In this document: positions 26,015 through 34,512 of the stretch, piece after piece
Layout of the letters: each line of letters begins with the position of its first letter
Position numbering within the stretch: the stretch's first letter is position 1
Position numbers and translations under genes: made by a program
Notes under the pieces: model-generated
The model's database searches: none
Told to the model about the DNA's origin: nothing
The model's input: the letters and a program-made list of their open reading frames with translations, nothing else
Source: JABHGY01 sp964525185
GTDB lineage: Bacteria; Fidelibacterota; Marinisomatia; Marinisomatales; UBA1611
Direction: 5' to 3'
DNA: 64,000 bases
NCBI GenBank assembly: GCA_964525185.1
Contig: CAZGFQ010000010.1
Coordinates: forward strand, 1-64,000

Positions 26015-27628
26015 ATGAATTTTAAAATTAAAAGAAAGCTCCCTTTATTGGGGTCTGGTCTTCTGGGGTTTTTGCTCGCTGTAATATTAATGGCTTCATA
26101 TGCCTTTTCTAGTAATCAGAATGTGTACCGTATTCTGAAAGAAAAAGTCAATGTTTTAAACCAAATCATAACATATGTAAACCATTTTTATTTTGATGAT
26201 GTGGATTTGGAACAAGTAATGGATGGTGCTTTTCATGGATTAATGGAAGAATTAGACCCACATTCAACTTATATCCCCGCTAAAGATCAAGAAAATATCG
26301 ATGAATTATTTCGAGGAAAATTTCAAGGCATTGGGATCGAGTTCGATATTCTTCAAGGGTATATTACTGTTATATCTCCGATCCCTGACAGTCCATCTGA
26401 TCATGTTGGTTTACAATCAGGAGATAAAATTATTTCCATCAATGATGAGGATGCATATAAAATAACCAAAGATGAAGTATTCAAAAAACTGAGAGGCAAA
26501 AAGGGATCATCTGTAGATTTATCAATACAGAGAATTGGTGTTGCAAAACCTTTTGAGGTAACCATTATTCGAGACGATATCCCAATCTACAGCGTTGCAG
26601 CCGCATCTATGATAGATGATTCAACGGGTTATATATTTCTGAGACGTTTTTCTGCAACTACAGATACTGAAGTTAAAAAAGCCCTTAATAAACTTGATGG
26701 AATGGGCATGAAACGACTTGTTTTTGACTTAAGAGGAAATAGCGGAGGATTTTTAGAACAAGCGGCGGCTATATCAAATTTATTTATCACAACTCCCGAC
26801 ACATTAGTTTTTACTAAAGGAAAAATCCGAGAATCAAATCAGGTTTTTATGGCTAACCCATTAAAAGGTCGCAATGATTTTTCATTAATTGTGTTAATCA
26901 ATCGCGGATCTGCAAGTGCAAGTGAAATTGTTGCTGGCGCTGTACAAGATTTAGACCGCGGGTTAGTTATTGGGGAAACTAGTTTCGGAAAAGGTTTGGT
27001 TCAACGCCAACTCCCTCTAGAAGGTGGTTCGGCGCTTAGAGTAACAATAGCGAGGTATTATACTCCAACGGGTAGATTGATACAAAGACCTTATGAAGAT
27101 GGTAAAGATCATGCATATTACCGAGAATTGTATGATAATGATAGAGACGCTAAAATGGACTCATTAAAAGAATTGAGACCAAAATATTTTACAAAAGGCG
27201 GGCGAATAGTTTATGGCGGAGGCGGAATAACTCCTGATATATATTTACCATTTAAAAATAAATTAACATCAGATACTCAAAAGGTAATTAGAAGCGCTAA
27301 AAGACCTATCTTTAATTTTGGATCTAATTATGCTTCTAATCATTCAGCGGAATTGGGTGATGCCCAATCTTTCAAAAGGGATTGGAGTGTTTCAAGTGAT
27401 GTATTTGATTCGTTTTATGAATATTTATCAACAGATTCTATTAATGTGAGTTTAGACTCCATTATAGTTGATTTACCCTATTTACAGAACCGAATTAAGG
27501 CAGAAATATCTGGTGTTGCGTTTGGAAAAGATGCGTCTGCCGCAATCAGAATACAAACTGATAACCAAGTTATGGGTGCTATAGATTTTTTTAAGGAAGC
27601 AGATGCATTCTTGCAATCTTCGCATTAA
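26015..27628 (+). CDS. S41 C-terminal processing protease (CtpA-like)
   Basis: 537 residues. N-terminal membrane anchor (LLGSGLLGFLLAVILMASYAF), helical region with DPHSTYIP, PDZ domain about 105-185 (GIGIEFD..PSDHVGLQSGDKIISINDED), then the S41 core. FDLRGNSGGFL, INRGSASASEIVAGAVQD with the nucleophile serine near 302, and GETSFGKGLVQ with the general-base lysine near 327 complete the Ser-Lys dyad. It trims C-termini of periplasmic proteins. The ATG at 26015 is preferred over the TTG one codon upstream. A C-terminal extension of about 130 residues follows the core. Confidence 0.92.
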   Translation: MNFKIKRKLPLLGSGLLGFLLAVILMASYAFSSNQNVYRILKEKVNVLNQIITYVNHFYFDDVDLEQVMDGAFHGLMEELDPHSTYIPAKDQENIDELFRGKFQGIGIEFDILQGYITVISPIPDSPSDHVGLQSGDKIISINDEDAYKITKDEVFKKLRGKKGSSVDLSIQRIGVAKPFEVTIIRDDIPIYSVAAASMIDDSTGYIFLRRFSATTDTEVKKALNKLDGMGMKRLVFDLRGNSGGFLEQAAAISNLFITTPDTLVFTKGKIRESNQVFMANPLKGRNDFSLIVLINRGSASASEIVAGAVQDLDRGLVIGETSFGKGLVQRQLPLEGGSALRVTIARYYTPTGRLIQRPYEDGKDHAYYRELYDNDRDAKMDSLKELRPKYFTKGGRIVYGGGGITPDIYLPFKNKLTSDTQKVIRSAKRPIFNFGSNYASNHSAELGDAQSFKRDWSVSSDVFDSFYEYLSTDSINVSLDSIIVDLPYLQNRIKAEISGVAFGKDASAAIRIQTDNQVMGAIDFFKEADAFLQSSH

Positions 27629-27694
27629 ATTCAGTGCCTTTTAGAGATAAACAATTTAATTCATACATACAAAACAGATTAACGGAGGAACAAT

Positions 27695-28309
27695 ATGGTA
27701 CAATATTTTATCAACGGTGGAGAATTCATGTGGCCGATTCTTATTTCCCTATTATTTGGGTTGGGGTTTGCTATAGAACGTTTTTACTCCCTGATGATGT
27801 CGGGCATCGATTCAAAGAAATTTTTTGATGAAATTATTGAAAAAATAGACAATGATGGTTCCGGTGCTGCATTAGAATTATGTGAAACTACATCGGGTCC
27901 CGTTGCTTCAATTTTTCATGCAGGTCTTTCGAGGATGCACCGCGGATTAGGGGAAGTTGAAAAAGCTATTCAAAATGCAGGTTCAATTGAAATGGCATTT
28001 TTGGAAAGAAATATGATCTGGCTAAATGCTGTAATTACAATCGCACCAATGCTTGGATTTACCGGAACGGTTGTTGGTATGATTGCTGCTTTTGATGCTA
28101 TTAAAGCTGCAAATGATATTTCACCTGCTGTTGTGGCTGGTGGTATTTCTCAAGCATTGTTAACAACTGCTTTTGGTTTAATTGTTGCTATGATTATTCA
28201 AACATTCCAAAATGTTTTTGTTGCGCGTATCGATAAACTTATCCTTGATATGGAAGAGCGGTCCGTACAAATCATGGATCATTTATACGAAAACGAATCT
28301 AAAAAATAA
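27695..28309 (+). CDS. exbB: MotA/TolQ/ExbB proton channel protein
   Basis: 204 residues with three hydrophobic helices: WPILISLLFGLGFAIERF near the N-terminus, and the pair APMLGFTGTVVGMIAAFDAI and SQALLTTAFGLIVAMIIQTF carrying the ExbB family signature. With the two ExbD-like proteins and TonB that follow it should form the energising complex for TonB-dependent outer-membrane transport. GGAGG lies before the ATG. Confidence 0.9.
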   Translation: MVQYFINGGEFMWPILISLLFGLGFAIERFYSLMMSGIDSKKFFDEIIEKIDNDGSGAALELCETTSGPVASIFHAGLSRMHRGLGEVEKAIQNAGSIEMAFLERNMIWLNAVITIAPMLGFTGTVVGMIAAFDAIKAANDISPAVVAGGISQALLTTAFGLIVAMIIQTFQNVFVARIDKLILDMEERSVQIMDHLYENESKK

Positions 28310-28324
28310 GGCACACCTCCTTCG

Positions 28325-28723
28325 ATGAAAAATAAACGCCGATTTAAAAGCGGAGAAATCCCCACGTCTTCAATGGCGGATATTGCTTTTCTTCTGCTTA
28401 TCTTTTTTCTAGTAACAACAACTATCGATACCGACAAAGGATTGGGCATTGTTCTTCCTCCGCCAGGTGATGTGGAAATTGAAATTAAAAAGAAGAATAT
28501 CGTAAACTGCCTTATTAATTCTCAGGGTGCCGTCTTACTTGATGAAGAACCAACTCCGATTGATCAAATCAGCGGAGCTGTAAAAAGACGACTAGCGGAA
28601 AACCCCCTTTTAATCGTATCTGTCAAATCACATAAAAAAACTGAGTATCGTGACTACGTCAGGGTTATCGATCAACTAAAAATGGCAAATGCGATGCGTA
28701 TTTCCATTGCTAACTCTAATTAA
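28325..28723 (+). CDS. exbD: ExbD/TolR family protein (first copy)
   Basis: 132 residues. A single N-terminal helix (SMADIAFLLLIFFLVTTTI) contains the proton-carrying Asp of ExbD/TolR. The periplasmic part has LGIVLPPPGDVEIEIKKKNIV and the repeat-like LLDEEPTPIDQISGAVKRRL. It starts 15 bases after exbB and ends three bases before the second copy. Confidence 0.9.
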   Translation: MKNKRRFKSGEIPTSSMADIAFLLLIFFLVTTTIDTDKGLGIVLPPPGDVEIEIKKKNIVNCLINSQGAVLLDEEPTPIDQISGAVKRRLAENPLLIVSVKSHKKTEYRDYVRVIDQLKMANAMRISIANSN

Positions 28724-28726
28724 TAA

Positions 28727-29137
28727 ATGAAATTTTCACGTAAAACAAAAATATCCAGTGAAATCCCCACAGCATCCATGCCTGATATTATCTTTATGTT
28801 GCTTATCTTTTTTATGGTAACAACCGTGTTGAGAGAATCATCTGGATTGCCGGTGGAACTTCCAAAAGCAAAGCGGATAGAAAAATTAAAATCAAGACGC
28901 CATACGTCTCAAATATGGGTATCAAGGGAAGGATTAATCTCTATCGATGATCGCCTTTTCAATGTTTCTGATATTCGACATATTATGTATGACAAGCGTG
29001 TTTCTAACCCTATGATTACTGTATCTCTTAAAGCGGATGAATCTGCTAAAATGGAACTCATTTCAGGGATCCATGAAGAATTACGGCAAGCAGATGCTTT
29101 AAAGTTGAATTATTCAACCAAAACATTGGTTAATTGA
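28727..29137 (+). CDS. exbD: ExbD/TolR family protein (second copy)
   Basis: 136 residues with the same plan as the preceding gene: SMPDIIFMLLIFFMVTTVL with the membrane Asp, then a short periplasmic domain (SGLPVELPKAKRIEKLKSRR). The two copies diverge strongly outside the helix, so they probably form a heteromeric ExbD pair, an arrangement common in FCB bacteria. TonB begins within two bases of its stop. Confidence 0.9.
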   Translation: MKFSRKTKISSEIPTASMPDIIFMLLIFFMVTTVLRESSGLPVELPKAKRIEKLKSRRHTSQIWVSREGLISIDDRLFNVSDIRHIMYDKRVSNPMITVSLKADESAKMELISGIHEELRQADALKLNYSTKTLVN

Positions 29138-29138
29138 T

Positions 29139-29744
29139 ATGGCGAATCCATTAAAAATCAAATATCCTGTTGTTATAAGAGCTACCAGTTTAGTTGGTAT
29201 ATTTTTAGTCATATTAATGTTTTTAGTATTTCCTCGTTTTTTAAATACTGTTGTTTTCGACGATATCGATCAAGTTGTTATTGATTCTATTGATATTCCT
29301 CAAACACAACAAATTGATCAAGCTCCACCACCAGCAAGACCATCTATACCTGTCCCTTCGGATGATGAAGATATTGCTGATGATCTTACGATTGATGAAA
29401 TGGACTTTGATGAAATTGACTGGGAAGCACCACCGCCACCGCCATCTGGGCCTAAGGTAAAATTTATTCCTTATGATGATCCTCCAAAAGCAATATCGGG
29501 CATTCGTCCTGTATATCCCGAAATTGCACAAGAGGCTGGAATTGAAGGTGTTGTTGTTGTCCAGGCTTTCATTGATGAAAAGGGACGTGTAAAAGAAACT
29601 ATTATTTTAAAAGGTATTCCAAATACTGGACTCGACGAAGCAGCTATGGAGGCTATTAGAAAAACTCGATTTAAACCTGCAAAACAGAGAGAACGTCCCG
29701 TGGGTGTTTGGATTTCAATTCCTGTTAATTTTAAACTAAAATAA
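29139..29744 (+). CDS. tonB: TonB energy transducer
   Basis: 201 residues. Cytoplasmic start, membrane helix at about 15-35 (LVGIFLVILMFLVF), an acidic and Pro-rich spacer (APPPARPSIPVPSDDEDIADD, WEAPPPPPSGP), then the TonB C-terminal domain about 115-201. There RPVYPEIAQEAGIEGVVVVQ, VLKG-type strand, GLDEAAMEAIRKTRFKPAKQ and the terminal VPVNF-like strand match well. Last gene of the exbB-exbD-exbD operon, closed by a terminator. Confidence 0.92.
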   Translation: MANPLKIKYPVVIRATSLVGIFLVILMFLVFPRFLNTVVFDDIDQVVIDSIDIPQTQQIDQAPPPARPSIPVPSDDEDIADDLTIDEMDFDEIDWEAPPPPPSGPKVKFIPYDDPPKAISGIRPVYPEIAQEAGIEGVVVVQAFIDEKGRVKETIILKGIPNTGLDEAAMEAIRKTRFKPAKQRERPVGVWISIPVNFKLK

Positions 29745-29765
29745 TCTAACCGTCATTAAATAAAC

Positions 29766-29797
29766 AAAAAACCCTCGTGTAATTGCGAGGGTTTTTT
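29766..29797. terminator. Bidirectional terminator
   Basis: AAAAAACCCTCG and CGAGGGTTTTTT are perfect 12-base arms with a TGTAATTG loop. Flanking A and T runs let it serve both tonB and the convergent FmdE-like gene. Confidence 0.9.
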
Positions 29798-29800
29798 GTT

Positions 29801-30337
29801 TTATACTTGTGTGACAATTTTATCCGCTTGTTTTAAAATTGAGTTCACTTTATTTTGCCAATCATTTGTATTGCTTGGATTTACATCGGGAAATGTCGAA
29901 AGGTCAATCATTAATTCAATTGATTGATTATTATCAAGCCTTGTCAGTTTTATCGTGTTATTTATTTGAGAATCAAAGTATAATAGGTTTTTTCTAGAAA
30001 ACATTCCGTTAATACCTTTAAAGCCCCCATCATCGCCACAACCACAAATTAAGGTGGCGATATTTGCCATAACACCTGTCACATTATCTTCTTTTTTATC
30101 TTTAAACTCTACTTTAATCTCGCCCCTTTTTGGTGTGCTAGTTGGGTACAACGTATTTAATCCAACTTTCAACATGGCAAAGATGCTCGCAACTGTAGGG
30201 CAGGAATGACCTGCAAGTTTTACTGCATCAAGATAGCTATATTCAATTTCACCAAGCTCAAAAGCCCCTAACGTGAGTGATAAATCATCTTTCATAGATA
30301 TCTTGTACTGGTTAAAAAAATCTGGGTATTTCAACAA
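29801..30337 (-). CDS. FmdE-like protein
   Basis: 178 residues. AVKLAGHSCPTVASIFAML, PKRGEIKVEF, NVTGVMANIATLICG and DDGGFKGINGMFSRKNLLYF resemble the FmdE domain (named after formylmethanofuran dehydrogenase subunit E but widespread in bacteria), with a GHxCP metal-binding-like motif. A Cys pair (ICGCGDD) could add metal ligands. It lies just downstream of sdhB on the same strand with a 25-base gap, so it may be co-transcribed with the respiratory complex. Function unknown; methanogenesis is not implied. Confidence 0.65.
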   Translation of the reverse strand: MLKYPDFFNQYKISMKDDLSLTLGAFELGEIEYSYLDAVKLAGHSCPTVASIFAMLKVGLNTLYPTSTPKRGEIKVEFKDKKEDNVTGVMANIATLICGCGDDGGFKGINGMFSRKNLLYFDSQINNTIKLTRLDNNQSIELMIDLSTFPDVNPSNTNDWQNKVNSILKQADKIVTQV

Positions 30338-30362
30338 TCCCTTCCGAAAACTCTTTTAGTAT

Positions 30363-31103
30363 TTAGACCAATGATGCCTTTAAAAATTCTCTATTCATTC
30401 TTGCAATATTAACAAGCGATATTTCCTTGGGGCATTCTACTTCACAGGCGCCTGTATTTGTGCAATTTCCAAACCCTTCTTCATCCATTTGGTCTACCAT
30501 GTTTTTTACTCGATTCGACCTTTCGGGCTGCCCTTGCGGTAATAATGCAAATTGAGAAACTTTCGCTGAAACAAATAACATAGCAGATGAATTTTTACAT
30601 GTAGCTGCGCAAGCACCACACCCAATACATGCAGCAGCATCCATTGCAGCATCTGCATTTTCTTTTGCAATTGGGATTGTATTAGCATCTTGAGCATTTC
30701 CGGTATTTATAGATATATATCCACCTGACTCCATAACGCGATCAAAAGATTGGCGATCAACTATTAAGTCCCTAATAATTGGAAATGCTTTGGCTCGCCA
30801 TGGTTCCACAACTATTGTTTCTCCATCTTGAAAACTTCGCATATGAAGTTGGCATGTAGTTACACCGCGGATTGGCCCATGAGCTCTTCCGTTAATGAAA
30901 ATGCCACACGTACCACAAATACCTTCTCTGCAATCATGATCAAATGCTATGGGGTCTTTTCCTTCCATAACAAGATTATCATTTAAGCTATCCAGCATTT
31001 CAAAAAAAGACATATCTTCCGAAACGCCTTCTAATGGGTATGTTGAAAAATCACCTTTTGACTGTGCATTTGTTTGGCGCCAAACTTTAATTTGAACTTT
31101 CAT
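30363..31103 (-). CDS. sdhB: Succinate dehydrogenase/fumarate reductase iron-sulfur subunit
   Basis: 246 residues. CREGICGTCGIFINGRAHG binds the 2Fe-2S cluster. CIGCGACAATCKNSSAMLF and CTNTGACEVECPKEI supply cysteines of the 4Fe-4S and 3Fe-4S centres. It transfers electrons between SdhA and the membrane quinone site. Its ATG shares a base with the sdhA stop (coupled translation). Confidence 0.95.
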   Translation of the reverse strand: MKVQIKVWRQTNAQSKGDFSTYPLEGVSEDMSFFEMLDSLNDNLVMEGKDPIAFDHDCREGICGTCGIFINGRAHGPIRGVTTCQLHMRSFQDGETIVVEPWRAKAFPIIRDLIVDRQSFDRVMESGGYISINTGNAQDANTIPIAKENADAAMDAAACIGCGACAATCKNSSAMLFVSAKVSQFALLPQGQPERSNRVKNMVDQMDEEGFGNCTNTGACEVECPKEISLVNIARMNREFLKASLV

Positions 31104-33016
31104 TACTTATAGCTCCTCGTCGTGAGTTCAACATTTTCAAATTCCAATATTTCCTTATGTAATTCCGGTGGGGCTGTATCTCCTTTATGTTCCCAAGCAG
31201 AAACATATGTGAAATTTTCGTCATCTCTCAATGCTTCGTTGTCTTCCGTTTGAAATTCGGTTCTAAAATGCCCGCCACAAGATTCTTCTCGGTTTAAAGC
31301 GTCTCTTGCCATTAATTCACCCAACTCAAGAAAATCAGCTAGTCGTCCAGCTTTTTCAAGTTCGGGGTTTAATTCGTTTAATTTCCCTGGTATTTTAACA
31401 TTAGACCAAAATTCATCTCTCAATGTAGGTATTTTTTCAATCGCCTTTTCTAGCCCATCTTTGTCTCTAGCCATTCCCACATTATTCCACATTATTAAGC
31501 CTAATTCTTTATGAATGTTATCTACGGTACGATTACCATTAATTGATAATAAGCGACTTAATCTTTCGTTCACATTAGATGTAGCTTCTTTAAATGCGTC
31601 GTGATCTGTTGAAACTTTTTCACCAAGTTTTTTAGACAGGTAATCACCTATTGTGTATGGTATAACGAAATACCCATCAGCCAATCCTTGCATGAGGGCA
31701 CTAGCCCCAAGGCGATTTGCTCCATGATCTGAAAAATTAGCTTCACCTAAAACATATAGCCCTGGAATGGTCGTCATTAAATTATAGTCGACCCAAATTC
31801 CGCCCATTGTATAATGAACAGCAGGATAGATTCGCATTGGGACATCATATGGGTTTTCGCCTGTTATCTGCTGATACATATCAAACAAATTTCCATATTT
31901 AGCTGTTACTTGATCTTTTCCCATGCGATTAATTGCATCTTCAAAATCTAAATAAACAGCTAATTTTGTTGGTCCAACTCCACGACCTTCATCGCACATT
32001 TCTTTTGCCCGACGACTTGCTACATCTCTTGGAACTAAATTACCAAAGGATGGATAAAGTCGTTCTAAATAATAATCTCTATCTTCTTCAGGTATATCAT
32101 TAGGGTGGCGGTCATCGCCCTCTTTTTTGGGGACCCAAACTCGACCATCGTTTCGTAAGCTTTCGCTCATTAATGTTAATTTTGATTGATGGTCGCTTGC
32201 GACTGGAATACAAGTGGGGTGTATCTGAGTAAAGCTTGGATTTGCAAAGTAAGCGCCTTTTTTATAAGCTCTCCAGGCTGCTGTTCCATTACTCGCCATT
32301 GCATTCGTAGATAGAAAAAATACATTTCCATAACCACCTGTAGCTAAAACAACTGCATTCGCAGAATGAGATGCTATTTCACCTGTGACTAAATCGCGTG
32401 TAATAATACCTTTGGCTTCTCCATCAATTAGGACTGGCTCTAACATATCATGCCGTGGGTAAAAATGAACCTTTCCTTTGTGCATTTGTCGAACTAAAGA
32501 AGAATATGCGCCCAATAATAACTGTTGACCGGTTTGTCCCCGCGCATAAAAGGTACGTGATACTTGGGCTCCACCAAATGACCGATTGTCTAAAAGACCT
32601 CCATATTCTCTAGCAAAAGGGATCCCCTGTGCTACACATTGGTCAATAATAGCATTACTTACTTCTGCAAGCCGATAAACATTTGCTTCTCTAGAGCGAT
32701 AATCACCGCCTTTAATTGTATCATAAAACAAGCGAAACACACTATCTCCATCGTTGGGATAATTCTTTGCTGCATTTATCCCGCCCTGAGCTGCAATACT
32801 ATGTGCTCTCCTCGGTGATTCGTGATATGAAAAAGCTTTTACATTATATCCCATTTCTGCAAATGATGCGGCAGCTGCTGCCCCACCTAACCCTGTGCCA
32901 ACAACAATTATATCATATTTTCTTTTATTGGATGGGTTAACAAGCTTTAAATCAAATTGATGTTTTGTCCATTTTTCAGCTAAAGGACCTGATGGAATTT
33001 TTGATTCGGGAAACAT
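31103..33016 (-). CDS. sdhA: Succinate dehydrogenase/fumarate reductase flavoprotein subunit
   Basis: 637 residues. DIIVVGTGLGGAAAAASFAEMG is the FAD-binding motif, HSIAAQGGINAAKN the covalent flavin attachment region, and the substrate-site segments FTQIHPTCIP and PAVHYTMGGIWVDYN are present. LGEANFSDHGANRLGASALMQG completes the FAD site. The length and the Gly/His substrate loops fit the Bacteroidetes/epsilonproteobacterial class. Direction (oxidase or fumarate reductase) cannot be decided from sequence. Confidence 0.95.
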   Translation of the reverse strand: MFPESKIPSGPLAEKWTKHQFDLKLVNPSNKRKYDIIVVGTGLGGAAAAASFAEMGYNVKAFSYHESPRRAHSIAAQGGINAAKNYPNDGDSVFRLFYDTIKGGDYRSREANVYRLAEVSNAIIDQCVAQGIPFAREYGGLLDNRSFGGAQVSRTFYARGQTGQQLLLGAYSSLVRQMHKGKVHFYPRHDMLEPVLIDGEAKGIITRDLVTGEIASHSANAVVLATGGYGNVFFLSTNAMASNGTAAWRAYKKGAYFANPSFTQIHPTCIPVASDHQSKLTLMSESLRNDGRVWVPKKEGDDRHPNDIPEEDRDYYLERLYPSFGNLVPRDVASRRAKEMCDEGRGVGPTKLAVYLDFEDAINRMGKDQVTAKYGNLFDMYQQITGENPYDVPMRIYPAVHYTMGGIWVDYNLMTTIPGLYVLGEANFSDHGANRLGASALMQGLADGYFVIPYTIGDYLSKKLGEKVSTDHDAFKEATSNVNERLSRLLSINGNRTVDNIHKELGLIMWNNVGMARDKDGLEKAIEKIPTLRDEFWSNVKIPGKLNELNPELEKAGRLADFLELGELMARDALNREESCGGHFRTEFQTEDNEALRDDENFTYVSAWEHKGDTAPPELHKEILEFENVELTTRSYK

Positions 33017-33017
33017 A

Positions 33018-33686
33018 CTAGAATCCTCCTTTTATAAATCCGAAATAAATAGGAATTGACAAAAAGCCTAATGGAATAATCAACCAGAAGAAAACTGAAG
33101 CCCATTCTATTAATTTACCATATTTATTGTATCGAATTCCAAATGTTTGAAATGCAGATTGAAACCCATGACGCAGATGAAACGACAATAAAACCATCGC
33201 CAAACTATACAAAAGTGTTACAAAAATATTTCCAAAACCGATTGTATTATCTATGACAATATTGAAAAATTGTCCTTCGTCATGCTGAATTTGAAATTGA
33301 TACCAAAATGTTTGAAGATGAACCATAAGAAAAATAAAAATAATACTTCCTGTTAATCCCATGTTTCGTGAAAAAAAGGAACTATTTTCATTTGATTTAT
33401 CTGCTAAATATTTTTCCGGTGTTGCCCTTCTGTTTTCAAGCGTTATTCGAATACCGTTTACAATATGCACTAAGAAAATAAGCGTTAATATTGCTTCAAT
33501 AAATCGAACTAACGGTTTCAATGCGGAAAGTGTTGAAACGTAGCTATTGAAAAAGTCTGGACCGCCAAAAAGGGTCAGATTTCCAATGAGATGAATAATA
33601 AGGAATAATGACAAAAATAGACCGGAAATAGCCATAAATATTTTTTTGCCAATAGACGAATTTGTAAAGTTTGTAAACCAGTTCAT
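33018..33686 (-). CDS. sdhC: Succinate dehydrogenase/fumarate reductase cytochrome b subunit
   Basis: 222 residues with five hydrophobic helices, the single-subunit di-haem type (Wolinella FrdC/Bacillus SdhC class). Conserved haem-ligand histidines are seen in FLIIHLIGNLTLF, IFLVHIVNGIRI, IFLMVHLQTFWY and LLSFHLRHGFQSAFQTFG. First gene of the sdhCAB operon, followed by sdhA after one base. Confidence 0.92.
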   Translation of the reverse strand: MNWFTNFTNSSIGKKIFMAISGLFLSLFLIIHLIGNLTLFGGPDFFNSYVSTLSALKPLVRFIEAILTLIFLVHIVNGIRITLENRRATPEKYLADKSNENSSFFSRNMGLTGSIIFIFLMVHLQTFWYQFQIQHDEGQFFNIVIDNTIGFGNIFVTLLYSLAMVLLSFHLRHGFQSAFQTFGIRYNKYGKLIEWASVFFWLIIPLGFLSIPIYFGFIKGGF

Positions 33687-33749
33687 GTCAACCTCGATAG
33701 ACTAAAAATCACATCTTAATTTATGACAGAAACGTCTTAATTAAAATGG

Positions 33750-33767
33750 CTGTATTCCAAAATACAG
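33750..33767. terminator. Small hairpin at the end of the gshA operon
   Basis: CTGTATT-CCAA-AATACAG, perfect 7-base arms, located just after the stop of the amidotransferase gene on the minus strand and upstream of sdhC. There is no clean T tract, so terminator status is tentative. Confidence 0.3.
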
Positions 33768-33777
33768 ACAGTAAAAA

Positions 33778-34512
33778 TCAAATATTTACTTTTTTATTTT
33801 CCAAACTTTTTGATGATAACCATTTAAATAAATTTAAATGATCTGGTGACTCTGTGGCTAATTCTGGATGCCATTGCACAGCCATAAATGCATCAGGAGA
33901 GTGTTTATCTTCAATTGCTTCAATAAGTCCGTCACTAGCCCAGCCCACCGCACGCAATCCAGCGCCTAAATTTCGTATCCCTTGGTGGTGTGTGCTTGGT
34001 ACTTTAAGATTATTATACTTCATTATATTCGCAATCATGCTACCTTTTTCTAGTTGAACAGAGTGTTCTGCCCAATCACCATTAAAATCTCCATGAAATA
34101 TATTATTGTCCATTTGAGTTGGGATATCTTCAAAAAGGTTTCCACCATACATCACATTTATATGTTGGAACCCAGCACATATCGCTAGAATAGGTTTATT
34201 TAGTTTTTTCATTGTTTTAAAAATATATCGATCAAAGTGTTCTCGGTTATTGTGCATAACATCATCATCTAATAATTCGGGTTGATCGCCCGAATAAGTA
34301 TGTATGGGTAAATCGGGACCCCCAACCATTAGTAAACCATCAATCTTTTGAGATATTTCTTTTATAAATTGCTCATTAGGAGAATAGTGTAACGTAACTG
34401 GAATACCTCCACCCAACCAAATTGCATTATAATAATTTTCTTTTGTGGCATTCCACCAAAAATTATTATGTTGGAAATAGTATGGATTAATACCAATGAG
34501 TGGTTTAGCCAT
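33778..34512 (-). CDS. Class I glutamine amidotransferase-like hydrolase (peptidase C26, PuuD-like)
   Basis: 244 residues. GLLMVGGPDLPIHTY, the nucleophile elbow AICAGFQHINVMYGG (catalytic Cys), VPSTHHQGIRNLG and VQWHPELA (His-Glu) form the complete triad of gamma-glutamyl-hydrolase-type class I amidotransferases such as PuuD. The usual CRG is CAG here. It overlaps the gshA-like gene by eight bases, so a role in turnover of a gamma-glutamyl compound made by that enzyme is reasonable inference. No synthetase domain is attached. Confidence 0.8.
   Translation of the reverse strand: MAKPLIGINPYYFQHNNFWWNATKENYYNAIWLGGGIPVTLHYSPNEQFIKEISQKIDGLLMVGGPDLPIHTYSGDQPELLDDDVMHNNREHFDRYIFKTMKKLNKPILAICAGFQHINVMYGGNLFEDIPTQMDNNIFHGDFNGDWAEHSVQLEKGSMIANIMKYNNLKVPSTHHQGIRNLGAGLRAVGWASDGLIEAIEDKHSPDAFMAVQWHPELATESPDHLNLFKWLSSKSLENKKVNI

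Noticed and set aside
29241..29531. Antisense ORF of 96 codons opposite tonB
   Set aside because: Its Arg/Trp-rich sequence is the shadow of the Pro/Asp-rich TonB linker; tonB itself is clearly coding.
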